Source of the DNA: Flectonema sp. DT1601
Taxonomy: Eukaryota; Euglenozoa; Diplonemea; Diplonemida; Diplonemidae
NCBI GenBank assembly: GCA_964019425.1
Contig: OZ025780.1
Span: 824,001-888,000 of the forward strand
Length of the DNA stretch: 64,000 nt
Direction: 5' to 3'
Shown: piece after piece, positions 1-9,816 of the stretch
Numbering within the stretch: the stretch's first letter is position 1
Layout: each line of letters opens with the position of its first letter
Program-made: the position numbers and the translations under genes
The notes under the pieces: generated by a model
The model's input: the letters and a program-made list of their open reading frames with translations, nothing else
Database searches by the model: none
What the model was told of the DNA's origin: nothing

Positions 1-182
1 CCCGTAAACGGTTCTTGTTGGCTAATTATAAATATGAGAGGAATTCGCTTGTTAAATTATCATCTTCCGACAGCAAACACCAATAGCAGAGGATTTTTGT
101 TTATATAAATTAAGAATGTCATTATTATTAATTATTATTTATATCATTTCAGCTCATCCGTATCATGTCTGCATAGCCTTCC

Positions 183-1445
183 ATGAGAAGTAAAAGTAAC
201 ACTCAGCGAAGACGACAACAACAACACCAACATGTGAAGACTACTAAAGAATCAGTATCAATCATCGAAACAAAAGTTGGAAAAGCACCATCACTTCACT
301 ACACACCTCTGAAGAAGAAATGTAATGGAAATATTGCTTTTTTTTCATCTCCGTTGGCGGGTTCAAGAGCTGAGGCAAGACATTTGTATGGAAGTGGAGT
401 TCCAAAACTACCTGTCAGACTTCCTCCGATTGAAGGAGGAAATACTTCGAGTGAAGAGGTAGAGATTAAAGAATTCAGTTGCAGTCGATTGGAAGGAAGG
501 AAACTTGTTTTAAGTGAAATTGACAAGTTTGACGGACAATTATCAAATATTCGTCAGGATCTTGCGGATGATGAAAATCAACTAGTCGCTCTCTTATTTG
601 GTATTCAAAGATCAAGTTCAGAAACCTTATTGAGTAGATTAACACAGATCCAACCATCAGAATTATTAAAAAATGTTTCAGAGATGGGTCTGACTGGTGC
701 AACACTTCAAAGAGAAGAGTTCGTCGGTCTTCTAAAAAAACTACTCGGTAGTAACATCCAATCTCGAGAAGTTGACTTAGTGTTTTCATTATTCGATTGC
801 AATGACTCAAAGTCACTCGATCCTAGAGAGTTACAGGTCGGATTAAAATTACTATCTGGATCTAACACAACCGAACTTGTTATGAAAAGAATCCACACCA
901 TCCTTTCGTTAAGTAAACAAACAGTTGTAAGTACACAATTCATTACTCGATTTGATATGCAACTTCTATTCAACGCTTTGAGTAGGTTTTGGTTAGTAGC
1001 TGAAGGAGTTGAAAAGAGTAAAGACTGCTGTGAGATATTAACATCGTTGTTGGATTCTTTTGAGTGGCATCAGGCAAAGATTCCAGCAGAGACTTTGAGA
1101 CAGAAAATATTCGCTGATGAAATGCTGACGAAATTATTTTGTGTGGCTGCTCCGATGAGGGATTCTTTTGAAGAGAATAACACGCCGTCATCTCCACCAG
1201 TGCAGATGACGGTGGCGCAGTCGTACTTTCTCAGTCGGACTCCTCAGCTTGTGCCGACTGATCGACCTCTGCGTGTTTCTAGAAATCTTCAGCCTATCAT
1301 AGCAACCCCTCCAACATCATCGCTTGTTCGACGACGTATCATCTCACCAATGTTTCAACCAATTCCTCCGAAGATCACAAGAAAGAAACCAGCCAGGAAA
1401 ACTCGAATAGCCGAAGTCCCTGCAGGTGAGTTCTTAGAGAAATGA
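183..1445 (+). CDS. EF-hand domain protein, unknown function
   Basis: Predicted 420-aa soluble protein. The N-terminus is basic and Gln/Arg-rich and probably disordered. Residues about 170-230 form an EF-hand-like pair with one readable calcium loop (DCNDSKSLDPRE, residues ~204-215): acidic or polar residues sit at loop positions 1, 3, 5, 7, 9 and 12, although Gly at position 6 is replaced by Lys. The C-terminus is Pro-rich and basic. The likely SL acceptor AG is at 151-152, and a 3-codon upstream ORF (165-176) precedes the chosen ATG. A consensus 5' splice site (GTGAGT at 1426) lies 20 bases before the stop. Splicing to an AG at 1514-1515 would replace the last 6 residues with about 43 others, ending at 1649. 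I cannot decide between the two ends. The pathway is not recognised. Confidence 0.75.
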   Translation: MRSKSNTQRRRQQQHQHVKTTKESVSIIETKVGKAPSLHYTPLKKKCNGNIAFFSSPLAGSRAEARHLYGSGVPKLPVRLPPIEGGNTSSEEVEIKEFSCSRLEGRKLVLSEIDKFDGQLSNIRQDLADDENQLVALLFGIQRSSSETLLSRLTQIQPSELLKNVSEMGLTGATLQREEFVGLLKKLLGSNIQSREVDLVFSLFDCNDSKSLDPRELQVGLKLLSGSNTTELVMKRIHTILSLSKQTVVSTQFITRFDMQLLFNALSRFWLVAEGVEKSKDCCEILTSLLDSFEWHQAKIPAETLRQKIFADEMLTKLFCVAAPMRDSFEENNTPSSPPVQMTVAQSYFLSRTPQLVPTDRPLRVSRNLQPIIATPPTSSLVRRRIISPMFQPIPPKITRKKPARKTRIAEVPAGEFLEK

Positions 1446-2285
1446 GACTGCGGAGTTTGTTGTTATGTTTTAATTTTATTTTATTATTTGATGTTGTTGA
1501 TATTTATTATTCAAGGAGGTCGGACTTGTGACGACCTCTCGGCATCTCTCCCCTTCTTGGTATACAAGATTCGTGTAGAATGTATTATCGATTCAGTTAA
1601 TTCAGGTCCTCTTCACTTACTGCCTAACACTGGGCAAGTGGTATTCTGACGGACATTTGAGTTTTTTTTTTTTTTTTTTTTTTTCGAATTACTCACATGA
1701 TTTATGTTCTAAGTTAATCAGTAGTTAACTAGTTTCCAGTCAGTTTTTGCGTATTCCTTTTTGTTAATTGCAGATGGTGTTGTAGTTTAAGTTCCCAACC
1801 CAGACTAGCTCCCCGTCTGTTTTATTTTATTTTTTTTCTTTTCTTTCTGGTAATTTGTTTGTCTTTTTTTTAACCGAGGGAGTCGTAACTCTCCGCAACG
1901 AGAGTGGGCAAAAACACGAAAACGAAACGAGGAGATAGCGATTTCGATAACAAGTGAGATTTGTTGTGAATTTCTTTCCCCAAAAAGCAATCATTCTTTC
2001 AGCATTTCAGCTGACAGTTGAAGCAATCAACTTTCCGCAATCTCATTTAAAAGTATTTCCTCTTCACTATTGCTAGTTGGATTTCAGTTAGAAAATCTAA
2101 CTGAACAAACAAACACAACAAATATTAAGTAACGAACTGCACTCGGAGGTTGTTATTTCTGACTTTACGAAGGCGATCTTCACTTTTGTATTGCACAGCG
2201 TTTACTACTAATACTTTTTGTTTTGTGTCTTATTAGAAGTTTTTTTTTATGTTATTTTTAAATAAATTATATTAATTTCACAGTA
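1446..2285. other. intergenic, possible alternative 3' exon of the EF-hand gene
   Basis: AT-rich spacer with poly-T at about 1662-1684. The stretch 1516-1649 stays open in the frame that would follow splicing from 1426. The end (2230-2283) is T-rich and closes with CAG, a candidate SL acceptor for the next gene. No other gene is seen. Confidence 0.5.
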
Positions 2286-2831
2286 ATGATAAGTAAGTTA
2301 TGGGGACAGGAACAACCCCCTCTGAGCAATGCGAAGACTTGCGGAAAGACCAGAACTCGAGTACTCAACGATAGAGTAAAAGAAACAAAAACAACAACAA
2401 TGGAATTTGTCAAGAAAGAACAACAGAGACGAAGAAGAAATAATATTATTGAGGGACTTGAGCTGTTTTATACTCCAAAAGAACGAGTAAAGATGACTAC
2501 GAGAGCTGATGTTGACTGCAATCGAAAAGTAGTAGCCCGTGAGATTGGAAGGGCCCCTCTCAAGAATTACAAAATAAAAAATGGAGTTGTCGAACACTCA
2601 ACTGTTGATAACAACTACAGCAGACCAAGGAGATATCTTCACATGTATAGTAGTGGTTCTACAGTACTGAGTAGGTCATTGTTAAATAACTCTTCACTTC
2701 CTCTTTATAGTTCATTCTCACCAGATAACGTGTTCTCATTGCCTCCGCTCCCACCCCTCACTCCTCCTCCTGGAATTGGGCAAGAATCTTCATTCAGGTC
2801 TCAACCAGAGAAGTTACCGAACGTTAATTGA
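2286..2831 (+). CDS. small basic hypothetical protein
   Basis: Predicted 181-aa protein, not recognised. It is rich in Lys and Arg in the first two thirds (an EQQRRRRNN patch near residue 45) and Pro/Leu/Ser-rich at the end (LPPLPPLTPPPG). There is no signal peptide or membrane segment. Its order of features (basic Gln/Arg stretch, a 'YTP' motif, then a Leu-Pro-rich stretch) loosely resembles the N-terminal 90 residues of the preceding EF-hand protein, so it may be a diverged, truncated paralog; this is weak. The candidate acceptor AG at 2282-2283 is only two bases before the first ATG, so translation may instead begin at the in-frame ATG at 2400 (MEFVKKEQ). Confidence 0.55.
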   Translation: MISKLWGQEQPPLSNAKTCGKTRTRVLNDRVKETKTTTMEFVKKEQQRRRRNNIIEGLELFYTPKERVKMTTRADVDCNRKVVAREIGRAPLKNYKIKNGVVEHSTVDNNYSRPRRYLHMYSSGSTVLSRSLLNNSSLPLYSSFSPDNVFSLPPLPPLTPPPGIGQESSFRSQPEKLPNVN

Positions 2832-3196
2832 GGAGCTTTACAAATTATAGCCTGCCTGTCAAAATGTATCAAACCTTATTATGATACAACTCCCTGTTGG
2901 TTAGAGTAACAACAAACCTGATTGATCCTGATAAATGGATCACATTGAGGTCTGCAGACGTCCACCAACAGTGTTACCCTTCATCATTTTCCTCGCTTCT
3001 CTCTAATCATCATTTCTGTGATTGATTTGCTTCCGATGTTGTTTTTTTTTTCCCTACATTTGCCAAAACAATTGTTACCTTCACTAGACTTGCTTATTTG
3101 TATAAGAAAAAGTATGGAAAAAAAAAAAAAAAAGAGTTTTTTAAAAAACACACAATTTGATTCTTTTAACAGGATACCCAATAAGACAACTAAAAC
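2832..3196. other. intergenic with SL-acceptor-like end
   Basis: AT-rich spacer with poly-A at about 3117-3133. It ends in TTCTTTTAACAG (AG at 3171-3172), 24 bases before the next ATG. No gene is seen. Confidence 0.6.
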
Positions 3197-4387
3197 ATGA
3201 AGTGGGCAATACTAGCTGGATTACTGTCAGTGATATGTGTTTGTGAAGGAACAGTCGTAGAGTTACAGAGAGAGGACGCGACTACAGTTTGGAGTGTTCT
3301 ACGTCGAACCGATGCGATGTCACTAATAATGATTCATGACAGCACATCAGGAAAGTCTGTAAACCACAGAAAGATCTTCGAAGAAGCTTCTGAAAGTTTA
3401 GAATTATACGCCGACTGCTACGCACTCGACATCTCAAACAATGAAGTTTCTTGGATTGCCAACGCTTTGAATGTTAAAACTTCATCTCAGTTTATGTTAT
3501 TCGGATCCTCTCTAACTGCAATAAACTCAAAGGATGGTCTCAGCAGACCAGGTGGTGTCAAATACCCACAGACATTTGATGGATTAGTGTCAGGTGCTTC
3601 TTTAAAGACATGGCTTCAACAACGTATTCCAGAACCTAAAACTCTTGGAATGGTTAGTCTTACTGCTGAATCAACTACAGATATTGATGACTACATCGAG
3701 AAGCACAGCAATGATAAGTTTTTAGTTATCGTGACCGACAAAGATAAGGTTTCTCCGGTACTAAAAAGTCTTGTTCTTGCAGTAAATGGAGATGCGAAGA
3801 CTCTACTCGTCAAGATGGCTTCTGCAAAAGCAGCAAAACTAAAGAAACTACCTGCCATCACCAGATACGTTAACGGAGAAAGACGAGTGATGCCGTCAGA
3901 TAAAATCAACAGAAGTACCGTTGCGACGTTCATGGAAAAGGGTGACGTCCTTTCACAGATTTCTCAAACAGATTCTCAGGACATTAAAACCATTGTAAGA
4001 AAACATTTAAAACCTGTCACACAAATAGGAAGTCAACAAGAATGGGACGATGAGATTATGGACCCAAACAGAGGCGTTGTTTTAATTGCGTTCTTGGATG
4101 ACTCAGACTCTGCACACGACTCTTCCATCAAAACTTTGAGTGAGGTCGCTAAACAGAGAACTTCGTTAAAGTCAGTAAATTGGATATCAACGTCACAGTC
4201 CTACTCGTTACTTAACCACTTTGGTATCGAACAGGGAAGTATTCTATTCATTTCTAAGAAACATAATAAATGGACTCGTTTCACGGGTTCCTTCACAACA
4301 AAAGCAATTACTCGTTTTGTTGAAAAATCTGTCGCCAAAGGACAGGGTGCTAAGGATCTAAAAACGCTACCAGATTTCGGAAATTAA
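3197..4387 (+). CDS. secretory-pathway thioredoxin-fold (PDI-like) protein without CxxC
   Basis: Predicted 396 aa. It begins with a clear signal peptide (MKWAILAGLLSVICVCEG). Residues ~20-105 look like a PDI-type thioredoxin domain, but the CxxC region is replaced by STSGKSVNHRK, so it cannot be a conventional oxidoreductase. A second thioredoxin-like region follows, with a cis-proline-type LPAITRYVNGER near residue 220, and a third alpha/beta region covers ~285-380. There is no KDEL-like C-terminus (it ends PDFGN), so retention in the ER is uncertain. By family analogy a role in binding or chaperoning secretory proteins is plausible. The acceptor AG is at 3171-3172. Confidence 0.65.
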   Translation: MKWAILAGLLSVICVCEGTVVELQREDATTVWSVLRRTDAMSLIMIHDSTSGKSVNHRKIFEEASESLELYADCYALDISNNEVSWIANALNVKTSSQFMLFGSSLTAINSKDGLSRPGGVKYPQTFDGLVSGASLKTWLQQRIPEPKTLGMVSLTAESTTDIDDYIEKHSNDKFLVIVTDKDKVSPVLKSLVLAVNGDAKTLLVKMASAKAAKLKKLPAITRYVNGERRVMPSDKINRSTVATFMEKGDVLSQISQTDSQDIKTIVRKHLKPVTQIGSQQEWDDEIMDPNRGVVLIAFLDDSDSAHDSSIKTLSEVAKQRTSLKSVNWISTSQSYSLLNHFGIEQGSILFISKKHNKWTRFTGSFTTKAITRFVEKSVAKGQGAKDLKTLPDFGN

Positions 4388-4847
4388 ATTTCTATGAAGT
4401 GACCCGATTGGAGAATTGTGAAGGCTACTACTAAGAGCTAAACAATATAAGACGAATTTTAAAAAAAAAAGAAGAAAAAAAATAAACAACGAAAAAAAAA
4501 AAAACAATGAAATTAAAAAAAAAAGAAAAAAAAGTGATGATAACAACAAAGTGACTTTAGCGTTTTACGACCTTCCTAAAGCCATTGAGTGGTGTGGAAT
4601 AAGAAAACTGTGTGCTTGTTATTGTTATCCTTATTGTTAGTCAGTCTATGCAAAAAAGATATATTAGGTTGTTGGAGGAGACCTTGCGCGCGAAGGGCAA
4701 AGTTCTGTAATGGTGCACGTTTGTGAAAGTCTTCGATCCCACGGGAAAGCTGCTATCCAAATGTTGTATTAATGTAGACGTAGCAATCTTTGTAGTCTCC
4801 GACATTTCTATTTTATATTTTAATAATAACAGAAACAGTAACACAAT
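4388..4847. other. intergenic, A-rich
   Basis: A-rich run (4459-4540) that probably covers the 3' end of the preceding transcript, then unique sequence ending in TTTTAATAATAACAG (AG at 4831-4832) before the next gene. Confidence 0.6.
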
Positions 4848-5848
4848 ATGGGTGAAGAAACAACCATTGAAATCGGTACTACAGAAAATAAAAGTTCAGG
4901 ATGTCCTCAAAACTGGGCATTCGTAATGAGATTCTTAGGAGGTAGCGGAGCCCTAACTCTCGGAGTGGTCTCTTTCATGGATATGCTCACTCAATTGTTA
5001 AAACCAAATCGATTCTTTTTTGATCTTTTTATGATTGTTTTTTGTCTGTTTTCACTACTTGGAGAGTTCTGGAATACACAGTGTATGCAGGGATTCGGTT
5101 ACTCCCTCTTAAAACACACCTATTTTATAACGACTTATTTCGGAAGAGGTATTTGGTACATCTTCATTGGAACTTGCAATTTAGATGATTTTGGAGACAA
5201 ACCCTTCACCGTCATAGTCGGAATTTATATGATAAGCGTCGGTGTTATTATGTTGGGATTGGTGGTGTGTATGGGAAAACATCTTCCGAAATACAACCAT
5301 CCAGATCACATGAAAGCGAAGGACAAACCCAACGGTCAAGTTGATTCAAAAAACAAAAAGAAGAATGGAAAAGAAGGAGACGCGAATACTACTGAACAAC
5401 AAACTGATTCAGATCGCCTGGTGAATGAAGACGACTTAGATCCTTATGAAAAGCGACTGTTGGCTGAAGAACGTAGAAAACAACAAGAAAAAAACTCAAC
5501 TTATAAAATAGCGAATCCATTCGGAGAAGGAAATCCATACGCATCCGTCGCGTCAACTGTTGTGCGAAACGGAGACGCATCAGCTGTCGCACGTGCGGTA
5601 GTCAAAGGTGACAACACTACAGCAGCCTCTACCGTTGCGAAAAGTGTAGTTCTCGGTCCTCAAAGTAATCAGAAGCCATCAAACTATTCTTCTGAACCAG
5701 AACCAAAGAAAAAAGGTGACGATGATGATGATGAGGTTTGTGAAGCTGTTTTTTTTTTTTTTTTCCCGAACGTTACCTTCTCAAGAAAATAATTAAAATA
5801 ACAAAACAACAGCTTGAGAGACAATATGCCGCAATGTTTGCCCGATAA
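4848..5848 (+). CDS. COPI-associated family membrane protein (spliced, two exons)
   Basis: Model join(4848..5735, 5813..5848), 307 aa. Residues ~22-145 contain four membrane segments and resemble the COPI-associated protein family (PF08507), with the typical FGRGIWYIFIG segment before the last helices. A long hydrophilic, Lys/Glu/Asn-rich cytosolic tail follows. Without splicing the ORF would run into a poly-Phe stretch encoded by poly-T and stop at 5792. Removing the 77-nt GTTTGT...ACAACAG intron instead continues the acidic tail as ELERQYAAMFAR and stops at 5848. The intron matches the 6PGDH intron in length, 5' sequence and A-rich 3' end. The role is presumably in early secretory membranes. 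The acceptor AG is at 4831-4832. Confidence 0.75.
5736..5812 (+). other. spliceosomal intron in COPI-associated gene
   Basis: The 77-nt intron starts GTTTGT, contains a 17-base poly-T run and ends AACAAAACAACAG. The 6PGDH introns start GTTTGT, are 76 nt long and end AAACAATGACAG. Both sit close to the stop codon. Confidence 0.7.
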
Positions 5849-6946
5849 ACACCAAAGAGGAGGTATTCTCAATATGCTTGTTGGGAATACGGAGTTTGCG
5901 CGACCTTAAATTAGATTTCCCAGCCCAAGGCTGCTGAAGCTGTCTTCTCTTTCGAACGAGAAACATAATCCCTAAAGGTGACCCCAAAGTTAATCCAAAA
6001 GGGACCCTAAAAGGGACATATGAAATGTATTCTTGAATAGTGGAGCAGTAATTGATCATTGTTTTTTTTTCCCATTTTTTTTTTTTTCCCCTTGTCCATC
6101 CCCTTTTTTTTTTTTTTCGGAAAAAAAAAATTCTAATTAATAATAAAAGTAAATACTGTTTTTTTTTGTTGATTCACTCATCCTCTCAGTCTAGGTCTCA
6201 CTGCTGATATATCTGTCATTTTGTTTTGTTTTGCAACACAAGTAAGTGTTTGGTAGCGTTGCATTGTTTTCTTTCACGCTGCGCGTGATCACTACTATTA
6301 TCAAGCTTTTTTTTTTTGTTGGTGCGTGAAAAAATCTCTAAAAAAGAGTTGTTTTAAAAAAAAAAAAATTTCCACCATTTCCTACTAAGCGTCCATCAAG
6401 TCAACAGTATCGTAGCAGAGTAGCTACAAAAATAATGTTTTTTGACGACGAAACGGCAAGTGAAAAAAAGGGGGAAAAACTACATTTTAATAAACTTAAG
6501 TCTGGTCTTCTTAGGATTTTTTTTTTTTTTTTTTTTTTTTGTGTTTACGAAAAACCCGTTTGACGTCTTGTATCGTTTAGAAGGCAATAAGGGTGCTTGT
6601 CACTCTGTTTGTCAGTTATTTTTATTGTTTTTTTTTTTGAAGCCTTACTAGGAGTTGTGACATTAACTAAAAAAAGTTGCTAATACTAACCCTCAGCTGT
6701 GTTTCGTTCAACTTTTTAGTTCTGAAGGATGTTCACCTGAAGTCTTTTCTATTTGTGTTTGTTTGTTTTACTTTAATATGACTGACCTGTTGATATGTCT
6801 TTTTTGATACCTTGTGGTCCTCTCAATTTCGTTGAGGGAAATTCAATCTTGTTCCTATGCTATTTTTTTTTTTTTTTTTTTGTATTTTTATATAAATTTG
6901 AAATTATCTTATTTCACATCATCAGTAAACCCGATTATATATAATA
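5849..6946. other. intergenic, homopolymer-rich
   Basis: About 1.1 kb without a supported gene. It has many poly-T runs (6062-6116, 6519-6540, 6864-6882). The end carries TTTCACATCATCAG (AG at 6924-6925), a candidate SL acceptor for the next gene. Confidence 0.6.
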
Positions 6947-9340
6947 ATGATTTCTAATTTCAGTGCGAGTATTTTCAGAGATCAAATTGACTCGGCTCTG
7001 ATATCCATTAAGAAGTCTCTCGATGTTAATGTTGTTCCAAAGGCTGCTGAAGATGTTCCACATTCGTATGATGATAAGTTCAAACTAGCTGAATTCATTG
7101 GTGAGTCTGGTATTCAATCCATAGCCTCTCTGTTGGAATTAGACAAAGCAATGAAATGGGCGTCCGAAGATCGAAAAACAGTCACTCTCCGTTTCTCCTC
7201 AACATCGGAATGCTCTTTCATAAAAAGTGAAAAAGTAACGATAACACCTGATTCTGAAACAATTTCTGAAGTCTCAGCGATGGGTTTTAAACTTAAATTT
7301 GGTGGAGGAAAGACAACTAAACAAGAATACCAATATAATTATTCTGTTAATTATAAATCATATCTTTTTAAAGGTGACGACGAAACCGACTGCATCCCCC
7401 TCACAGAAACAACAACCAGATGTATAACCTGTCGTTACAACACAGAAACTCCTCCTCATCTTAAGTTACACAATTCTCCACCAACAGACATCGACATCAC
7501 CTGGTTGTTTGAAGCAATGAACAAGAAGCAAACCTTCGTTATCGACAGACTGTCAAAAACAACTAAAACCCCCAGGAGAAATGAAGAAGTTGAAAATTTT
7601 ATTAAATTAACGACTTCTCTCAGAGAATGGTGTTCATCGGTGTTAGTGTTTTTTGATGAAATGTTGCAATACAAACACAAAGGAGTGTTAGTAAAAGATG
7701 AACAAATCATTGAAACAACTGAAAGATCATCAAATCTCATATTCCCAGTTCTGTACACTTCCACTGATGACGACAATATCACTCTTCCTCAGCCTGATGA
7801 CATCGTCAAAAGGCAATTACAAGATTTAAAAACTCATCTTTCTGACGTAGAGTCTTCGTATTCTGTAGACCCTAATCAACAATCTCAACTGTTTTCTAAT
7901 AACGAAGCCCATCATAAAACAGTTTTATTATTCTTGTCACGTCTTTGTGTTCAATTAGAGTCTTGTTTTGACTATCTAGAAGGGATGATTAGAACTCAAT
8001 TAATCAAAGCAATAGGTCATGACGTATCACCTGCTGATTTCGCAGAGTATATGGACTACCATTGCAGGGTTAATTTTAAAGAACAGTACAGACCTAAGCT
8101 ATTCAGCTATCCAGTTCAAGGAAGGAAAAAACATGATCCAGAAGGTGTTGTTGAGATTGAGGGGCTTCACACAATAAATAGTTCAGGTCAGATCGATGTT
8201 TCTTCAAAATTCCTACTCGATGCTGTTACAGAAATAGAACCAAATGAAGCCTCACAAAGCACTTCAAATAATGTTTTTCTTCATTCATTCTGCGCCACTC
8301 GATTCAGTGATTCAGATGTCACAAACGTGTTGAAACTGAAAGCTCGTTCCAGACAATTTTGCAGTTTTGTTCTTTTAATTGGAAAGCTTGTAGGAGAAGA
8401 TTATATCATTGACCAAGCTTTATTAATACAAAACAGAGATCAAGTTGAATTCATTCTTCACTTGGAAGATTTTAAAAGCAACAGCGAGCTCACTGCTCTT
8501 GAAAGCATCTCTCCAGAACAGAGAGAATTCGCTTTAGCTTATAGAAAGATGCAGTTGGAATCATCGTTGTTTGCATTGTCGATAATTGAGGTAAAACCGC
8601 AATTAGAAAGAGTTTTAAATGTACCTCCTGAAATACTATCTCAAGAAATAAAACTGACTCAACAGTTGATGGAGTTGATTATTAAATATAATATTCCTGC
8701 TGACTTGTTGTCTTATCCCGAGGACTCTCAACAAGCTACCAGTGAAGATGAGATCATCAATAAGGTTTCAGGTTACGTCTCAACAGTACAGAACATGCTT
8801 CGTAGATGTAAAGACCAAGCTGTGAAAGACGCGACTGAGTCAGCTTTAGCAAATGAGAATTTCGCAACTGGAAATGAGATCACCACCGTGAAAGTACCTC
8901 CTGTGATGTCATCAACATCAGGTGGTCAGATCCGAACAGCAAGTTCTCTTCCAGGAATCCTTCAAGAGACTCTCGAAAGAGAGTGTGAAGGTGTTTGTGT
9001 CAGACCAACAGGAATCATTGTTGGAAACTGTTCTCAAACTTCTCAAAAAGGTCTTCTTGGAAAACCGATTTCGTCATCACTCAGCAACTCTGATTTAATG
9101 AACAAGAAATACTCAACTCTAAGACTGCTATCTTATCTCACAAAACACGGAGTGGTACCAATCCAATACAGTACTATGCATGTGTTCATGGCAACAACTC
9201 ATAGGTTTGATAAGACACTTATGAATGTCTTAGTTCAGGATAATATAAATCCAATTACTTTGGTAGAAAGATCGGCACAACTAATCGCTGCAGCCATTCA
9301 CAACATCCAACCAAATGATGTTCTTATTGGCAGCCCGTGA
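6947..9340 (+). CDS. large soluble hypothetical protein
   Basis: Predicted 797-aa protein that I do not recognise. There is no signal peptide or membrane segment. Residues ~60-150 are beta-rich with alternating charged and hydrophobic residues and a Gly-rich turn (KLKFGGGKTTKQ). A CITCRY motif follows near residue 160, and the middle (~330-640) looks mostly alpha-helical. The C-terminal ~100 residues form a compact alpha/beta segment. Codon use and composition match its neighbours and the frame is uninterrupted over 2.4 kb, so it is a real gene. An alternative acceptor could lie just inside the ORF (TTTCTAATTTCAG at 6949-6963). Confidence 0.7.
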   Translation: MISNFSASIFRDQIDSALISIKKSLDVNVVPKAAEDVPHSYDDKFKLAEFIGESGIQSIASLLELDKAMKWASEDRKTVTLRFSSTSECSFIKSEKVTITPDSETISEVSAMGFKLKFGGGKTTKQEYQYNYSVNYKSYLFKGDDETDCIPLTETTTRCITCRYNTETPPHLKLHNSPPTDIDITWLFEAMNKKQTFVIDRLSKTTKTPRRNEEVENFIKLTTSLREWCSSVLVFFDEMLQYKHKGVLVKDEQIIETTERSSNLIFPVLYTSTDDDNITLPQPDDIVKRQLQDLKTHLSDVESSYSVDPNQQSQLFSNNEAHHKTVLLFLSRLCVQLESCFDYLEGMIRTQLIKAIGHDVSPADFAEYMDYHCRVNFKEQYRPKLFSYPVQGRKKHDPEGVVEIEGLHTINSSGQIDVSSKFLLDAVTEIEPNEASQSTSNNVFLHSFCATRFSDSDVTNVLKLKARSRQFCSFVLLIGKLVGEDYIIDQALLIQNRDQVEFILHLEDFKSNSELTALESISPEQREFALAYRKMQLESSLFALSIIEVKPQLERVLNVPPEILSQEIKLTQQLMELIIKYNIPADLLSYPEDSQQATSEDEIINKVSGYVSTVQNMLRRCKDQAVKDATESALANENFATGNEITTVKVPPVMSSTSGGQIRTASSLPGILQETLERECEGVCVRPTGIIVGNCSQTSQKGLLGKPISSSLSNSDLMNKKYSTLRLLSYLTKHGVVPIQYSTMHVFMATTHRFDKTLMNVLVQDNINPITLVERSAQLIAAAIHNIQPNDVLIGSP

Positions 9341-9816
9341 GGATCGATTTTCTTCTTTTTTTTTTTGACTTATTTTTTTCCCCCACCTTGATAACACAGT
9401 ATCAATTTACCCCCTTACTTTGCTTGTTTTTGCCGTTACCACCCTAGCCCAGAAGTAGGAGTCAAGTTTGCGTCTCCATTTCGAACTACACTTCATTTCT
9501 AAAAGTTATTTATGGTGTTGTTTTTTTATTAAAGCTCTTCTGGCCTTGCCTTTTGTACTACTCAAGAGAAGAAACCCGAGGGGGAGAAAAAAAAAAGAAT
9601 CGAAAAAAAAAAAAAAAAAAAAGAAGGAAAACCTCTAACAATACCTTACTTGATAATAAAACAAAAAAAACAAAAAAAAAGTATTTCACTAATTCGACCG
9701 TTCGAAGTGTTCACAGTTGTCGGATTAAATGAAATAATTATTTATTTTTTTTTGTGAAGAATACAATCAAAAAAAATAATGAGATAAAAAGAAGGCAATC
9801 TTTTAACTTATATTTG
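9341..9816. other. intergenic with poly-A/poly-T
   Basis: Pyrimidine- and poly-A-rich spacer. TTATTTTTTTTTGTGAAG ends with AG at 9758-9759, 58 bases before the ATG chosen for the next gene. No gene is seen. Confidence 0.6.

Noticed and set aside
9754..9816. Upstream extension of the glutaredoxin-globin ORF
   Set aside because: The open frame has no ATG here, and a likely splice acceptor AG (9758-9759) falls inside it.
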